From Colwellia sp. Arc7-D (GTDB taxonomy: Bacteria; Pseudomonadota; Gammaproteobacteria; Enterobacterales; Alteromonadaceae), in the NCBI RefSeq assembly GCF_003061515.1, contig NZ_CP028924.1, positions 1,426,001-1,490,000 on the forward strand: a stretch of 64,000 nt of DNA, read 5' to 3'. Below, one piece after another: positions 43,527-52,472 of this stretch. Numbering within the stretch: position 1 is the first letter of the stretch; the number at the start of each line of letters is the position of its first letter. A model generated the notes under the pieces. That model was not told the origin of the DNA. It saw only the letters and a list, made by a program, of their open reading frames with translations, and did no database searches. The position numbers were made by a program, and so were the translations under genes.

Positions 43527-45665
43527 TTACTCGTTACAGTTCAATACCTTTATCTGCGAAGGCTTTGTTTTATTTGCATATTTGTTTACAACACACAACT
43601 TAGGACTTTCAATAACCACAACACATTCTAAACATTGAATACATTCGCCGTAGTCAATAGCGCCACTAGGTTTAATGGCGTCTATACCACATTTTTTATT
43701 ACGACAAAGTTGACAAGGTGAGCCACATTCATCACGACGTCTTAACCATTTAAATATGGGATATCGACCAATAATCGCTAATCCTGCACCTAACGGACAC
43801 AAATAACGACAATAGAACTTATGAATTTTTAAACTCAACAGCAGTAATAAAACAGCGTATAAAACAAACGGCCAATAGCGTACAAAGTTCAGTGTTATGC
43901 TGGTTTTAAATGGCTCTATTTCGGCTAATTGCTCTGCCAATGTTAGTGAATAAAAAGAGCAAGCAACTAATAGTATTAACAATACATATTTTACTTTTTG
44001 TCCCGCTTTATGATGTTGAGGCTTAATTTTAATTTGTTTTATTTTCAGCTTAGTTGCGATCAAAGCCATTATTTCTTGTAGCGCGCCAAAAGGGCATAGC
44101 CAACCACAGAACAAACCTCGCCCCCATAAAAATAGGGTAATAAAAACAAATACCCATAAAATAAATATCACGGGATCAAGCAAGAACACTTCAATGTTAA
44201 AACCTTGTTGGATTGACAATAATAAGGTGTAAATGTTGACAACAGATAGCTGGCCTTGTGAATAAAAACCGATAAAACCGATAACAAAAATTAATGATAT
44301 AAAGCGTACTTGGTGGGTTAACTTTTCATTTTTTGCCAAGGTGTCTTGTTTAATAAAGACTAGCGTTAAGGCGATAAGATATAGACAAAGTATGATTATT
44401 TCAGTGCTACGTTGTAGCCAAAGCTTTAGCCAGAGCGGTTGAGCTTTTTCAGGCTGAACTAACGGTGTTTTATCAAGGAATAAAATTTCAGGCAATGTAC
44501 TGGCAAAGCTAAAGTTGTGTTGATTTTTAGATAAAAATGATTGGTTGTAGGTAACAGCTAAAGACAGCGTTAACTCTTTATTGAGCTCAAAACCAGATTG
44601 GGATTTTATTCGAAATACTTTAATTTCATTATAGTCAGGTATTTCAAGTGCAAATCTAGGGTTAAAATAGCTATAAAAGTCGACATCGCGCATATCGACA
44701 GGCAGTGAAGCTTGCGTTGCACTTAAGCGGCTAGGGACGGTTTGAGGAATAAATTCTTCGCTGACAAAAGCATAGTTGCCGCGATTTAATACCATTAAAG
44801 CATGTTCACCCGGGATTAAACTCTCGAGTAAGCGGTTGTATTCTGTTTCACCCAATAAATTTTTACCAATAATAGGAATGTTAGCGAAACCAAAATATAA
44901 ATCGATAAAGTCATTGGTATCTTCGCTTAACTTTTTAATTGTATTTGTTAGAGATGGTGATGAGCTTTCAGTTAAGGCGAGTGCTTGATCGCGTGTTAAC
45001 TGCCAGTGCTGTACGTACTTTTTCTCAACCAATTGTTCAAAAGTTAATGTTTCAAAAAAGTCAGGATTAACCACGAAATTTGAAGGTGCAACAAAACCGG
45101 ATAACTTTTCGCGCGCTACTTTAAGCGCTGAAGCAATAATGGTGTCGTTAACCACTAATACTGAAATGGTGGCGCGAGTTATTCCGTCAAAATATGTGGC
45201 ATCTTTTGATGACTTATCGCGAGCGTTAATAATAAAACGTTCTTTAATTGAATGGTGTTGATATTGGTTAATAAAATCAAATAATGGCGGTTCGCCTAAG
45301 CCGTGTAAAAATATCGGTTCATGATGATTTAGTATTTTTAAACCGGTAATAACACCTTGGGTATCAATACCAATGAGAATATTGATGGTTTGGCCTGAAA
45401 AACCGATGAAATTTGTAAAGTCGTCTGATTCAAATACATAACCGAGTAAATCACCTAATTGATAAACGGGCGTTACGGCAATTTTTTTATCAACAGGACC
45501 TAAACGTGTTGCACTGGGGAATATTTCGGCAATATTAGCAGAAATTGAAGTTGTATTTTGAGCCTCAACAGGAGCGAAGGCAAAAGAATAAAAAGAGGGT
45601 GATAGCATAAAGACAAGAATGTAAATCATCCTTGTCTTTAGGAAGTTGAGTATATGTAAATGCAT
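43527..45665 (-). CDS. NosR/NirI-like membrane protein with FMN-binding and 4Fe-4S domains
   Basis: The 712-residue protein has a signal peptide, a periplasmic FMN-binding domain with the flavinylation motif DGITRATIS, about six membrane helices, CxxxCP motifs on the membrane side (CGWLCPFGALQE, CRYLCPLGAG) and a C-terminal ferredoxin-like cluster set (CGSPCQLCRNKKCG, CIQCLECVV). This is the NosR/NirI layout, which passes electrons across the membrane or regulates periplasmic oxidoreductases. No nos or nir genes are nearby; the context is PQQ alcohol oxidation. I chose the ATG at 45665, with GAGGG upstream, over 45725. It begins an operon with the FIST protein and kinase. Confidence 0.88.
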   Translation of the reverse strand: MHLHILNFLKTRMIYILVFMLSPSFYSFAFAPVEAQNTTSISANIAEIFPSATRLGPVDKKIAVTPVYQLGDLLGYVFESDDFTNFIGFSGQTINILIGIDTQGVITGLKILNHHEPIFLHGLGEPPLFDFINQYQHHSIKERFIINARDKSSKDATYFDGITRATISVLVVNDTIIASALKVAREKLSGFVAPSNFVVNPDFFETLTFEQLVEKKYVQHWQLTRDQALALTESSSPSLTNTIKKLSEDTNDFIDLYFGFANIPIIGKNLLGETEYNRLLESLIPGEHALMVLNRGNYAFVSEEFIPQTVPSRLSATQASLPVDMRDVDFYSYFNPRFALEIPDYNEIKVFRIKSQSGFELNKELTLSLAVTYNQSFLSKNQHNFSFASTLPEILFLDKTPLVQPEKAQPLWLKLWLQRSTEIIILCLYLIALTLVFIKQDTLAKNEKLTHQVRFISLIFVIGFIGFYSQGQLSVVNIYTLLLSIQQGFNIEVFLLDPVIFILWVFVFITLFLWGRGLFCGWLCPFGALQEIMALIATKLKIKQIKIKPQHHKAGQKVKYVLLILLVACSFYSLTLAEQLAEIEPFKTSITLNFVRYWPFVLYAVLLLLLSLKIHKFYCRYLCPLGAGLAIIGRYPIFKWLRRRDECGSPCQLCRNKKCGIDAIKPSGAIDYGECIQCLECVVVIESPKLCVVNKYANKTKPSQIKVLNCNE

Positions 45666-45767
45666 GCTAACGCCCTCATAAATCGTTACAAACTGATTAG
45701 TATTCGCTGAATAAAAAGGTGTCAACCTCGTTAAAGAAAGACACCCTTGTATACATTGAGGGTTAGG

Positions 45768-47288
45768 TTAAAAGAAACCTAAAGGACTCGTGCTATAGCT
45801 AACTAGTAAGTTTTTAGTTTGCTGATAATGGTCGAGCATCATCTTGTGGTTTTCACGACCGATACCTGATTTTTTATAGCCACCAAATGCTGCGTGAGCT
45901 GGGTATAAGTGGTAACAGTTAGTCCATACGCGACCCGCTTGAATACCTCGACCCATTCGATGTGCAAGGTTAGCATCACGTGTCCATAAACCCGCACCTA
46001 AACCATAAACTGAGTCGTTAGCTATTGCTAGCGCTTCCGCTTCATCTTTAAAAGTAGTTACTGCGACAACCGGTCCAAAAATTTCTTCTTGGAAGATGCG
46101 CATTTTGTTATTACCTTTTAGAATAGTCGGTTGAATGTAAAAACCTGTTTCTAAAGAGTCACCTAAGCTTTCTTTATGACCGCCGGTTAATAGCTCTGCA
46201 CCTTCATCTTTACCAATAGTTAAATAACTCATGATTTTCTCAAATTGTTCTTGAGAGGCTTGAGCACCGACCATAGTTTCAGTATCTAATGGGTTACCAC
46301 GAATAATTTTGTTCGCTTTAGCAATAACTTTTTCCATAAATTCGTCGAAAATATCTTCTTGAATTAAGGCACGAGACGGACAAGTACAAACCTCACCTTG
46401 GTTGAAAAAGCCTAAAACAAACCCTTCAGCACATTTATCTAAATAGTCGTCTTCAAATTGTGTAATGTCTTTAAAGAAGATGTTTGGAGATTTACCACCA
46501 AGCTCAACCGTTGAAGGAATTAGGTTTTCAGCTGCACACTTAAGAATGTGTCCACCAATAGCCGTAGAACCTGTAAAGGCAATTTTACCAATACGTGTGC
46601 TTGTTGCTAGAGCTTCACCCGCTTCTTTACCATAACCGTTAACTATGTTTAATACGCCAGGAGGAAGTAAATCGCCAATAATTTCCATTAGTACCAAAAT
46701 ACTTACAGGCGTTTGCTCAGCTGGTTTTAATATTACACAGTTACCCGCAGCAAGTGCTGGAGCAAGTTTCCATGCCGCCATTAATATTGGGAAGTTCCAA
46801 GGGATTATTTGACCGACAACACCAATGGGCTCATGAAAGTGATACGCAACTGTATCGTTATCTATTTGAGAAAGAGAACCTTCTTGTGAGCGAATACAAC
46901 CGGCAAAGTAGCGAAAGTGATCAGCACATAATGGAATGTCAGCTGCAAGCGTTTCGCGAACTGGCTTACCGTTGTCCCATGTTTCAGCTACCGCAATTTT
47001 TTCAAGGTTTTCTTCAATACGGTCAGCAATTTTCAGTAAGACTCTAGAGCGGTCTTGAACTGATGTTTTGCCCCATGCTTCTTTAGCGCCATGAGCTGCA
47101 TCAAGCGCTAATTCAATGTCTTCGCTGCTTGAACGAGGAATTTCACAAATGACTTCACCAGTAACGGGTGTGGTGTTGGTAAAATAATTTCCCTTAACAG
47201 GAGCTACCCATTGACCATTGATGTAGTTTTCATATTTAGGTTTAAAAGAAACGACAGAACCTTCACTGCCTGGGTATGCATAGATCAT
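45768..47288 (-). CDS. NAD-dependent aldehyde dehydrogenase (ExaC/AldB type)
   Basis: The 506-residue enzyme has the ALDH cofactor motifs [14 protein letters not shown] and KPAEQTPVS, the general base in ELGGKSPNI and the catalytic cysteine in [12 protein letters not shown]. The GEVCTCPSR form and the length are typical of ExaC/PedI-type acetaldehyde dehydrogenases that work after quinoprotein alcohol dehydrogenases. Its neighbours are the PQQ alcohol dehydrogenase (upstream on the same strand) and the NosR-like operon (downstream). An AAAGTATGAT element lies 150 bases upstream. It would convert the aldehyde to the acid in the cytoplasm. Confidence 0.95.
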   Translation of the reverse strand: MIYAYPGSEGSVVSFKPKYENYINGQWVAPVKGNYFTNTTPVTGEVICEIPRSSSEDIELALDAAHGAKEAWGKTSVQDRSRVLLKIADRIEENLEKIAVAETWDNGKPVRETLAADIPLCADHFRYFAGCIRSQEGSLSQIDNDTVAYHFHEPIGVVGQIIPWNFPILMAAWKLAPALAAGNCVILKPAEQTPVSILVLMEIIGDLLPPGVLNIVNGYGKEAGEALATSTRIGKIAFTGSTAIGGHILKCAAENLIPSTVELGGKSPNIFFKDITQFEDDYLDKCAEGFVLGFFNQGEVCTCPSRALIQEDIFDEFMEKVIAKANKIIRGNPLDTETMVGAQASQEQFEKIMSYLTIGKDEGAELLTGGHKESLGDSLETGFYIQPTILKGNNKMRIFQEEIFGPVVAVTTFKDEAEALAIANDSVYGLGAGLWTRDANLAHRMGRGIQAGRVWTNCYHLYPAHAAFGGYKKSGIGRENHKMMLDHYQQTKNLLVSYSTSPLGFF

Positions 47289-47436
47289 ATATCACCTCGT
47301 GTCGAGACCAGCCAGAGTAATACTCTTTCCATGGCCCTGTTTATGTTTGCTCTAGTAATTACTAAAGCGTTTTTTTCGTGTATCTATAATAGTGCGGGGC
47401 AAGCAATTGAAACTATTACCCATAGGCTTTAAAAAC

Positions 47437-47446
47437 ATCATACTTT
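47437..47446 (-). promoter_or_regulatory. AGTATGA element upstream of the aldehyde dehydrogenase gene
   Basis: Minus-strand AAAGTATGAT, the same ten bases as before pqqA, about 150 bases before the start codon. Confidence 0.4.
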
Positions 47447-47493
47447 GGGACGAGTTGCTCGATTTTCATAGGGCTGTAACAAATTTAAACGAT

Positions 47494-47528
47494 AAAAAAA
47501 AGCTTTTGAAAAATTTCAAAAGCTTTTT
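47494..47528 (-). terminator. Rho-independent terminator of the PQQ alcohol dehydrogenase gene
   Basis: A strong stem built on AAAAGCTTTTGAAA and its complement with a short loop. On the minus strand it runs into eight T residues. It begins about 70 bases after the dehydrogenase stop. Confidence 0.85.
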
Positions 47529-47596
47529 AAATGCAAGGAGCGTGGTCTGATGTTACGTCGCTATGGGAGTAGCGTTGTCATTAGACCAATGTTTAA

Positions 47597-49360
47597 TTAC
47601 TTAGGTAATTTAAACGTCCAAACACTGCCACCTTGGTTAAAGTGTTTAATACGTTCTGCAACGTCACCGCCCCATAAAGGAACTGCGCCACCCCAACCAG
47701 AAAGTACTGACAAGTATTGCTCGCCATCCATTTCCCAAGTAATAGGAGAACCTACGATGCCTGAACCCGTGTTAAATTTATATTTTACTTCACCTGTTTT
47801 AGCGTTAAGACCTAATAGATAACCTTCTGGCGTACCCGTAAATACTAAGTTACCCGCAGTCGCTAGAACACCACCCCATAAAGGAGAGTAGTTATTATAA
47901 CGCCAAATAACTTTACCGGTTTTAGGGTCGATTGCTTTTAGTACGCCAATATAGTCTTCGTTAATGGCTTTAATAGTGAAACCAGCACCTAAGTATGCAG
48001 CACCTTTTTTATAGGCTGTAGGCTCATTCCAAATATCCATTTGCCATTCGTTTGAAGGCACATAGAATAATTCAGTATCTTGGCTGTAAGCCATAGGCAT
48101 CCAGTTTTTTGCACCTAAGAAGGCTGGCGCTGAAACAACAGTACTACCTTTATTACCGTCTTTAGATTTACTCGGATCACTAGGTCTGTTGCTATCAACA
48201 AAGATTGGACGACCTTTATCAGTAAGCCCTGAAGCCCAAGTAATTTTATCTACAAATGGGAAACCACGAATAAAGTCACCATTTTCACGATTAAGTACGT
48301 AGAAGAAGCCGTTTCTGTCAGCTGTAGCAGCTGCTTTAATCGTTTTGCCTTTTTCTTTGTAATCGAAAGAGATAAGTTCGTTTACACCATCAAAGTCCCA
48401 ACCATCATGCGGCGTTGTTTGGAAATGCCATACAATTTTGCCAGTATCTGGGTCGATAGCTAAACGTGAAGATGAGAAAAGGTTATCACCTGGACGTAAA
48501 TGAGAGTTCCAAGGTGCCGGGTTACCCGTACCAAAGAAAAGTAAATCAACGTCAGCATCATAAGTACCGCCTAACCATGGCGCGGCGCCACCTGATTTCC
48601 AAAGCTCTGCTGGCCATGTTTGGCCTGGTTTGCCACCAGAAATGCCATTTTCTATTTTTTTGCCATCTTTCCAGATGTAGCCCATATGGCCTTCAACGGT
48701 TGGACGTTCCCAAACTAACTTGCCATTAATAGCATCGTAAGCTCTCACTTTACCGACTACGCCAAATTCACCACCGGCAACACCTGTGATGACTTTACCT
48801 TTAACTATAATAGGGGCAGCAGTAATCGAATAACCTGCTTTATAATCTTCTACTTTCTTTTTCCAAACCACTTTACCAGTGTCTTTGTGTAGCGCGACAA
48901 GTTTTGCATCTAGCGTACCAAAAATGACTAAGTCATCGAAAAGCGCAACACCACGGTTAATAACATCACAACACGGCATAATGCCATCAGGTAATCTTGC
49001 ATCGTATTGCCAAAGTTCGTCACCGGTATGTACGTTGATCGCATATACACGAGAGTATGAACCGGTAATGTACATAACGCCGTCTTTAACCATAGGCTGT
49101 GATTCTTGACCACGTTGCTTCTCGCCGCCTAATGAAAAAGACCAAACGGGATGCATTTGTTTTACTGTTTCGGTATTTATTTTATCAAGTGGACTGTAAC
49201 GCTGACCTTTTAGGCCAAGTCCGTAGGTCACTACGTCATTAGTTGTCATTTGGTCATTAGCAATGTCTTTATCGGTTACACCAGCTTGTACTAGGCTTGT
49301 AAACGTTAAAGACATGACAATAGATAATGACAATATTTTATTTTTACCTGCTGTTATCAT
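47597..49360 (-). CDS. PQQ-dependent alcohol dehydrogenase, lanthanide-type (PedH/XoxF-like)
   Basis: The 587-residue periplasmic quinoprotein has a signal peptide (cut near SLVQA), eight-bladed propeller tryptophan-docking repeats ([30 protein letters not shown]) and the vicinal disulfide C130-C131. Metal ligands are Glu198 in GGEFG and Asn280 in GTGNPAPWN, with catalytic Asp322. Residue 324 in WDFDGVNE is a second Asp; in Ca-dependent enzymes that position is Ala or Ser, in lanthanide enzymes it is Asp. The enzyme oxidises primary alcohols to aldehydes and passes electrons to a cytochrome c, here probably the PedF-like protein at 50462. It has a good AGAGGA ribosome site. Confidence 0.95.
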   Translation of the reverse strand: MITAGKNKILSLSIVMSLTFTSLVQAGVTDKDIANDQMTTNDVVTYGLGLKGQRYSPLDKINTETVKQMHPVWSFSLGGEKQRGQESQPMVKDGVMYITGSYSRVYAINVHTGDELWQYDARLPDGIMPCCDVINRGVALFDDLVIFGTLDAKLVALHKDTGKVVWKKKVEDYKAGYSITAAPIIVKGKVITGVAGGEFGVVGKVRAYDAINGKLVWERPTVEGHMGYIWKDGKKIENGISGGKPGQTWPAELWKSGGAAPWLGGTYDADVDLLFFGTGNPAPWNSHLRPGDNLFSSSRLAIDPDTGKIVWHFQTTPHDGWDFDGVNELISFDYKEKGKTIKAAATADRNGFFYVLNRENGDFIRGFPFVDKITWASGLTDKGRPIFVDSNRPSDPSKSKDGNKGSTVVSAPAFLGAKNWMPMAYSQDTELFYVPSNEWQMDIWNEPTAYKKGAAYLGAGFTIKAINEDYIGVLKAIDPKTGKVIWRYNNYSPLWGGVLATAGNLVFTGTPEGYLLGLNAKTGEVKYKFNTGSGIVGSPITWEMDGEQYLSVLSGWGGAVPLWGGDVAERIKHFNQGGSVWTFKLPK

Positions 49361-49540
49361 TGTTATTTCCTCTTGGGGTTTAAATATACTTAACGATATT
49401 TTGTCTTTTTATCTTCCTGTAGGCTTGGTTAGATTCAAAGTGTTCAATTGTTCGAATCAATGCATTTTTACAGTCTACAGCCATGTTATATTCTGGTTTT
49501 TTTATTGACTATCACTCAGCGGTCGAATTTTTTTCATCAC

Positions 49541-49551
49541 TTAGTATGAGT
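49541..49551. promoter_or_regulatory. TTAGTATGAGT element upstream of the alcohol dehydrogenase
   Basis: Eleven bases identical to 51018-51028. It lies 181 bases before the dehydrogenase start, in inverted orientation relative to that gene. Confidence 0.4.
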
Positions 49552-49572
49552 AAAGGGATGAAAAAAAGTGTG

Positions 49573-50475
49573 TTATTGAGGCGACTCCATAGCAACCGAG
49601 TACAAACCAGGAAGTTGATAAACAGCATGATGATCTTCGAAAAGTTTTTTCATTTTTCCTGAAGCAATCATTTCTTCAACAATGTCAGTAACCGCATAAC
49701 CTAGTTGGCGATAGTCACTTTTAACCGCCATGCCAATATCCCATTGTTGTTTACCAATATTAGGAAAGGCATTTGACGCTAATTGATAATTGGGTGATGC
49801 AAGTTGGTGCTGGTAATAACTTACCTGACTTCTTAACCCCATTACCGCATCAATTTTTTGTTCATGCATGGCTGAAACAGCTAATTCCACCGAATTAAAT
49901 TGTTTGGTTCTTTTACTCATTCGACCGTTAAAAACCGACATTAAGTAAAACTGGGGAATTGAATCTACTTCTACACCGATATCGTGATATTGAAACACAG
50001 CCATGGTACTTACATCTTCAATCTTTTGATTATTGAAAATTATTTTCCACGATTCAGTATGGTAGGGCGCGAACATGTGTACTTGTTCATGCACCAGTTC
50101 ACCAATATCATCTCGAAGTTGAGAATATGCTTTGTCGTAAGGAACGCGCAGCATTAAGTCTGCTACAGTGCGCTTGAGAAAATGTCCTTTCCAAAGGTTA
50201 TTACGTAAGTCGCCTTCTACGTTTTCATCAGCGGTTACCCACCTAAAGCGAACTTCGACACCTAATTTTTTGGCAATATGCTTTGCTAATGCAACGTCAA
50301 TACCCTTAGCTTCGCCATTTTCTTGATACGAAAATGGGATGTAGTCACGATATACCGCGACAACAATTTCATTACTTTCAATAATGTCATCGTAGGATCG
50401 AGCAAAAGTTGTTGTGCAAAAAATGCCACAACAACTTAGCCAAAAAATTAACGCGTTAAAGTTATTCTTTTTCAC
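49573..50475 (-). CDS. Quinoprotein-associated periplasmic binding protein (XoxJ/MoxJ-like)
   Basis: The 300-residue protein has a signal peptide (cleavage near TTFAR) and the solute-binding family 3 fold (ESNEIVVAVYRDYIPFSYQENGEAKGIDVALAKHIAKKLGV). Members next to quinoprotein dehydrogenases are thought to help activate or assemble the apo-enzyme rather than to feed a transporter. It starts with GTG overlapping the cytochrome gene by 14 bases, so both are in one operon upstream of the dehydrogenase. No ABC permease for uptake is adjacent. Confidence 0.88.
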   Translation of the reverse strand: MKKNNFNALIFWLSCCGIFCTTTFARSYDDIIESNEIVVAVYRDYIPFSYQENGEAKGIDVALAKHIAKKLGVEVRFRWVTADENVEGDLRNNLWKGHFLKRTVADLMLRVPYDKAYSQLRDDIGELVHEQVHMFAPYHTESWKIIFNNQKIEDVSTMAVFQYHDIGVEVDSIPQFYLMSVFNGRMSKRTKQFNSVELAVSAMHEQKIDAVMGLRSQVSYYQHQLASPNYQLASNAFPNIGKQQWDIGMAVKSDYRQLGYAVTDIVEEMIASGKMKKLFEDHHAVYQLPGLYSVAMESPQ

Positions 50476-50902
50476 TGACTGACTCTAACCATGTGCGAAT
50501 AGACCAAAGCGCTTCTTGATTTAAGTGCTCTGTCATTTTCGGCATATAAACAGCGCCGTTGCGCACTGCGCCGTTTTGTACACGGTAAACATACCACTCA
50601 TCACCGTCATAATCGCTTGCAAGTTCACGTAAGTCAGGAGCAATACCACCTGAAATACCTTCTAAACCATGACAGCGAGCACAATTTTGGTTATACGCTG
50701 ATGCGCCAACACGTAAAATTTCTTCGCGGATGTCACCTTCTGATTCGCGATATGGGTTAGTTTCACTCCACTCTTCGCCTAAGGCGGGCAGTGTTGAGGT
50801 ATCAATTGATTGCGGTGTTACTGGGCCATGAGCCGCAATGCCGAATGAACAAATTGATATGAATGCAATTAAATAGCAGCGGCCTTTATTAAGTTTTATC
50901 AT
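50462..50902 (-). CDS. pedF: Cytochrome c-550, PedF-like
   Basis: The 146-residue periplasmic protein has a signal peptide ending near GIAAHG and one haem site NCARCHG. The axial Met is probably in VYMPKMTEHL. The HGPVTPQSIDTSTLPALGEEW start is characteristic of the PedF group, the electron acceptor of quinoprotein alcohol dehydrogenases. A GAGG ribosome site precedes the ATG. It leads the operon with the periplasmic binding protein and is divergent from the ABC module. Confidence 0.93.
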   Translation of the reverse strand: MIKLNKGRCYLIAFISICSFGIAAHGPVTPQSIDTSTLPALGEEWSETNPYRESEGDIREEILRVGASAYNQNCARCHGLEGISGGIAPDLRELASDYDGDEWYVYRVQNGAVRNGAVYMPKMTEHLNQEALWSIRTWLESVSEKE

Positions 50903-51017
50903 TGTTGAGTACCTCGTGTTCTATGTAAATTATTCGTGGAGTTTAATTTTTATAGCCTAATGATAAGGTTGTGTGCAAGCTTCAAGAATTATACTTTAGC
51001 GCGTTAGGTCTCCTCCT

Positions 51018-51028
51018 TTAGTATGAGT
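51018..51028. promoter_or_regulatory. TTAGTATGAGT element between divergent pedF and ABC genes
   Basis: Eleven bases identical to 49541-49551, 116 bases before pedF. Candidate binding site for the PQQ-regulon activator, which is not encoded in this window. Confidence 0.4.
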
Positions 51029-51170
51029 TTATCGTATGCGTTGAGTGTAATTTGTTGTTATAGTTATAAAAATCAGTGCTTTGTCTTTGTTTTTAGTGAG
51101 TGCTTATGATTTTAAATTTAAGTGATTATTCTATATGCTAAGAGTTATTAATTCGATTTAACCTTTATTC

Positions 51171-51194
51171 GACTATATATATAACTATATAGTC
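51171..51194. repeat. 9-bp perfect inverted repeat before the ABC module
   Basis: GACTATATA (51171-51179) and its complement (51186-51194) around six bases, 75 bases before the chosen start at 51270. Possible operator. Confidence 0.4.
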
Positions 51195-51269
51195 TTGGGA
51201 CATTTGCAAATGTTTGAGTTCGCTATGTTTATTGTTGTTATTTTTACCGTGTTTATATTTACTCAATCT

Positions 51270-52457
51270 ATGTCTACGATGGTAAACATAAGTGCTAAAA
51301 AACAGCTATTTGCTGTCGGTTTGTCACTATTTTGTTTAACATCTTTGGCACAACCCCAGTCCATTACACTGGAAATAAGCTATGTTAAGTTTGATCAACA
51401 ACAACCTAGCAATGCGCTGAATATTTTTAAAACACCTGAAAATAGTGGTTTTATGGGTGCTAAACTCGCGATTAATGATTCCAATACTACGGGTAAATTT
51501 TTAAAACAACATTTTACGTTAAGCCATTTCACTAGCGCTAAAAGCGATGAATTTTTACATTACTTAGATGCGCAATATTTACAAGGTCGACAAGTATTTA
51601 TTCTTGATGCACCCTTAGCTGAGTTAATAAAGGTTGATCGCTGGGCGAAAAATAAGTCAGTGTTACTCTTTAATGCGAACGAGTCGGCAGACGTTCTGCG
51701 CTCTACTCAGTGTTTAGCTAAGTTATTTCATACCAGTGCGAGTAACGCGATGAAGTCTGACGCGCTTGCGCAGTGGTTATTGTATCGTCGTATGAATAAG
51801 GTGTTATTAGTTCAGGGCAGTAAAGTAGAAGATATTGAGTTGGCGAATTCTTTTAAACGCTCAGCGAAACGTTTTGGCATAAAACTTATTGATGAAAAAC
51901 AATGGGACTTTAATACTGACCTTAGACGCAGCACTCAACAAGAAATTCCACTATTTACCCAAACGGTACAAGATTATGATGCCGTTTATGTCGCTGATAA
52001 AAGCAAAGACTTTGCCGAGTTCATTCCTTTTAATACTTATTTACCTCGTCCCGTTATCGGCTCCGCGGGTTTAGAGGCTTTAGCTTGGCATGGCGCAATT
52101 GAACAGTGGGGCGCAACACAATTGCAAAACCGTTTTACAGACTTAGCGGGTCGTGCAATGAATGAAACTGACTTTTCAGGATACTTAGCCGTAAGAAGTG
52201 TTGCCCAATCGGTACATAAATTACATTCAAAAGACAGCAAAAAATTAACCGATTATATTAGTTCAGATAAATTTGAACTCGCTGCATACAAAGGTCGTAA
52301 GCTTAGTTTTAGGTCTTGGAACCGACAGTTAAGAATGCCGCTTGCGCTGGTGCATCCTCATGCTTTGGTGTCGCAATCACCTCAGCCTGGTATGTTACAT
52401 CCGATCACTGAACTTGATACGCTTGGCTTTGATGCCCAAGAATCTCACTGTAAATAA
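51270..52457 (+). CDS. PQQ-system ABC transporter substrate-binding protein
   Basis: The protein (395 residues from this ATG) is a periplasmic branched-chain-amino-acid-type binding protein of the group found only with PQQ alcohol dehydrogenase clusters (QSITLEISYVKFDQ, GAKLAINDSNTTGKFLKQHF, VLLFNANESADVLRSTQC, YLAVRSVAQSV). The signal peptide starts at KKQLFAVGLSLFCLTSLAQ; an upstream TTG at 51195 would add 25 hydrophobic residues and is less likely, ATG 51279 is also possible. It starts a four-gene operon with the propeller protein and the ABC exporter. The ligand is unknown. Confidence 0.88.
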   Translation: MSTMVNISAKKQLFAVGLSLFCLTSLAQPQSITLEISYVKFDQQQPSNALNIFKTPENSGFMGAKLAINDSNTTGKFLKQHFTLSHFTSAKSDEFLHYLDAQYLQGRQVFILDAPLAELIKVDRWAKNKSVLLFNANESADVLRSTQCLAKLFHTSASNAMKSDALAQWLLYRRMNKVLLVQGSKVEDIELANSFKRSAKRFGIKLIDEKQWDFNTDLRRSTQQEIPLFTQTVQDYDAVYVADKSKDFAEFIPFNTYLPRPVIGSAGLEALAWHGAIEQWGATQLQNRFTDLAGRAMNETDFSGYLAVRSVAQSVHKLHSKDSKKLTDYISSDKFELAAYKGRKLSFRSWNRQLRMPLALVHPHALVSQSPQPGMLHPITELDTLGFDAQESHCK

Positions 52458-52472
52458 GGCTCACCATTACTT

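Larger units (their letters stand above)
47289..47596. other. Intergenic regulatory region: aldehyde dehydrogenase promoter and dehydrogenase terminator
   Basis: Holds the AGTATGA element at 47437-47446 and the terminator at 47494-47528. No gene seen. Confidence 0.6.
50903..51269. other. Divergent regulatory region between pedF and the ABC export module
   Basis: Contains the element at 51018-51028 and the 9-bp inverted repeat at 51171-51194. No gene seen. Confidence 0.6.

Noticed and set aside
43410..43638. Two plus-strand frames near the junction of FIST and NosR-like genes
   Set aside because: Both are antisense to conserved coding sequence and have no supporting features.
43527..45665. 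Denitrification locus because of the NosR-like gene
   Set aside because: No nosZ, nosD, nir or nor genes in the window; the neighbours are alcohol-oxidation genes.
45666..45725. 20-residue extension of the NosR-like protein
   Set aside because: The start at 45665 has a GAGGG ribosome site and is followed directly by the signal peptide.
47211..47432. 73-codon plus-strand frame crossing the aldehyde dehydrogenase start
   Set aside because: Mostly antisense to the dehydrogenase and its promoter; composition not protein-like.
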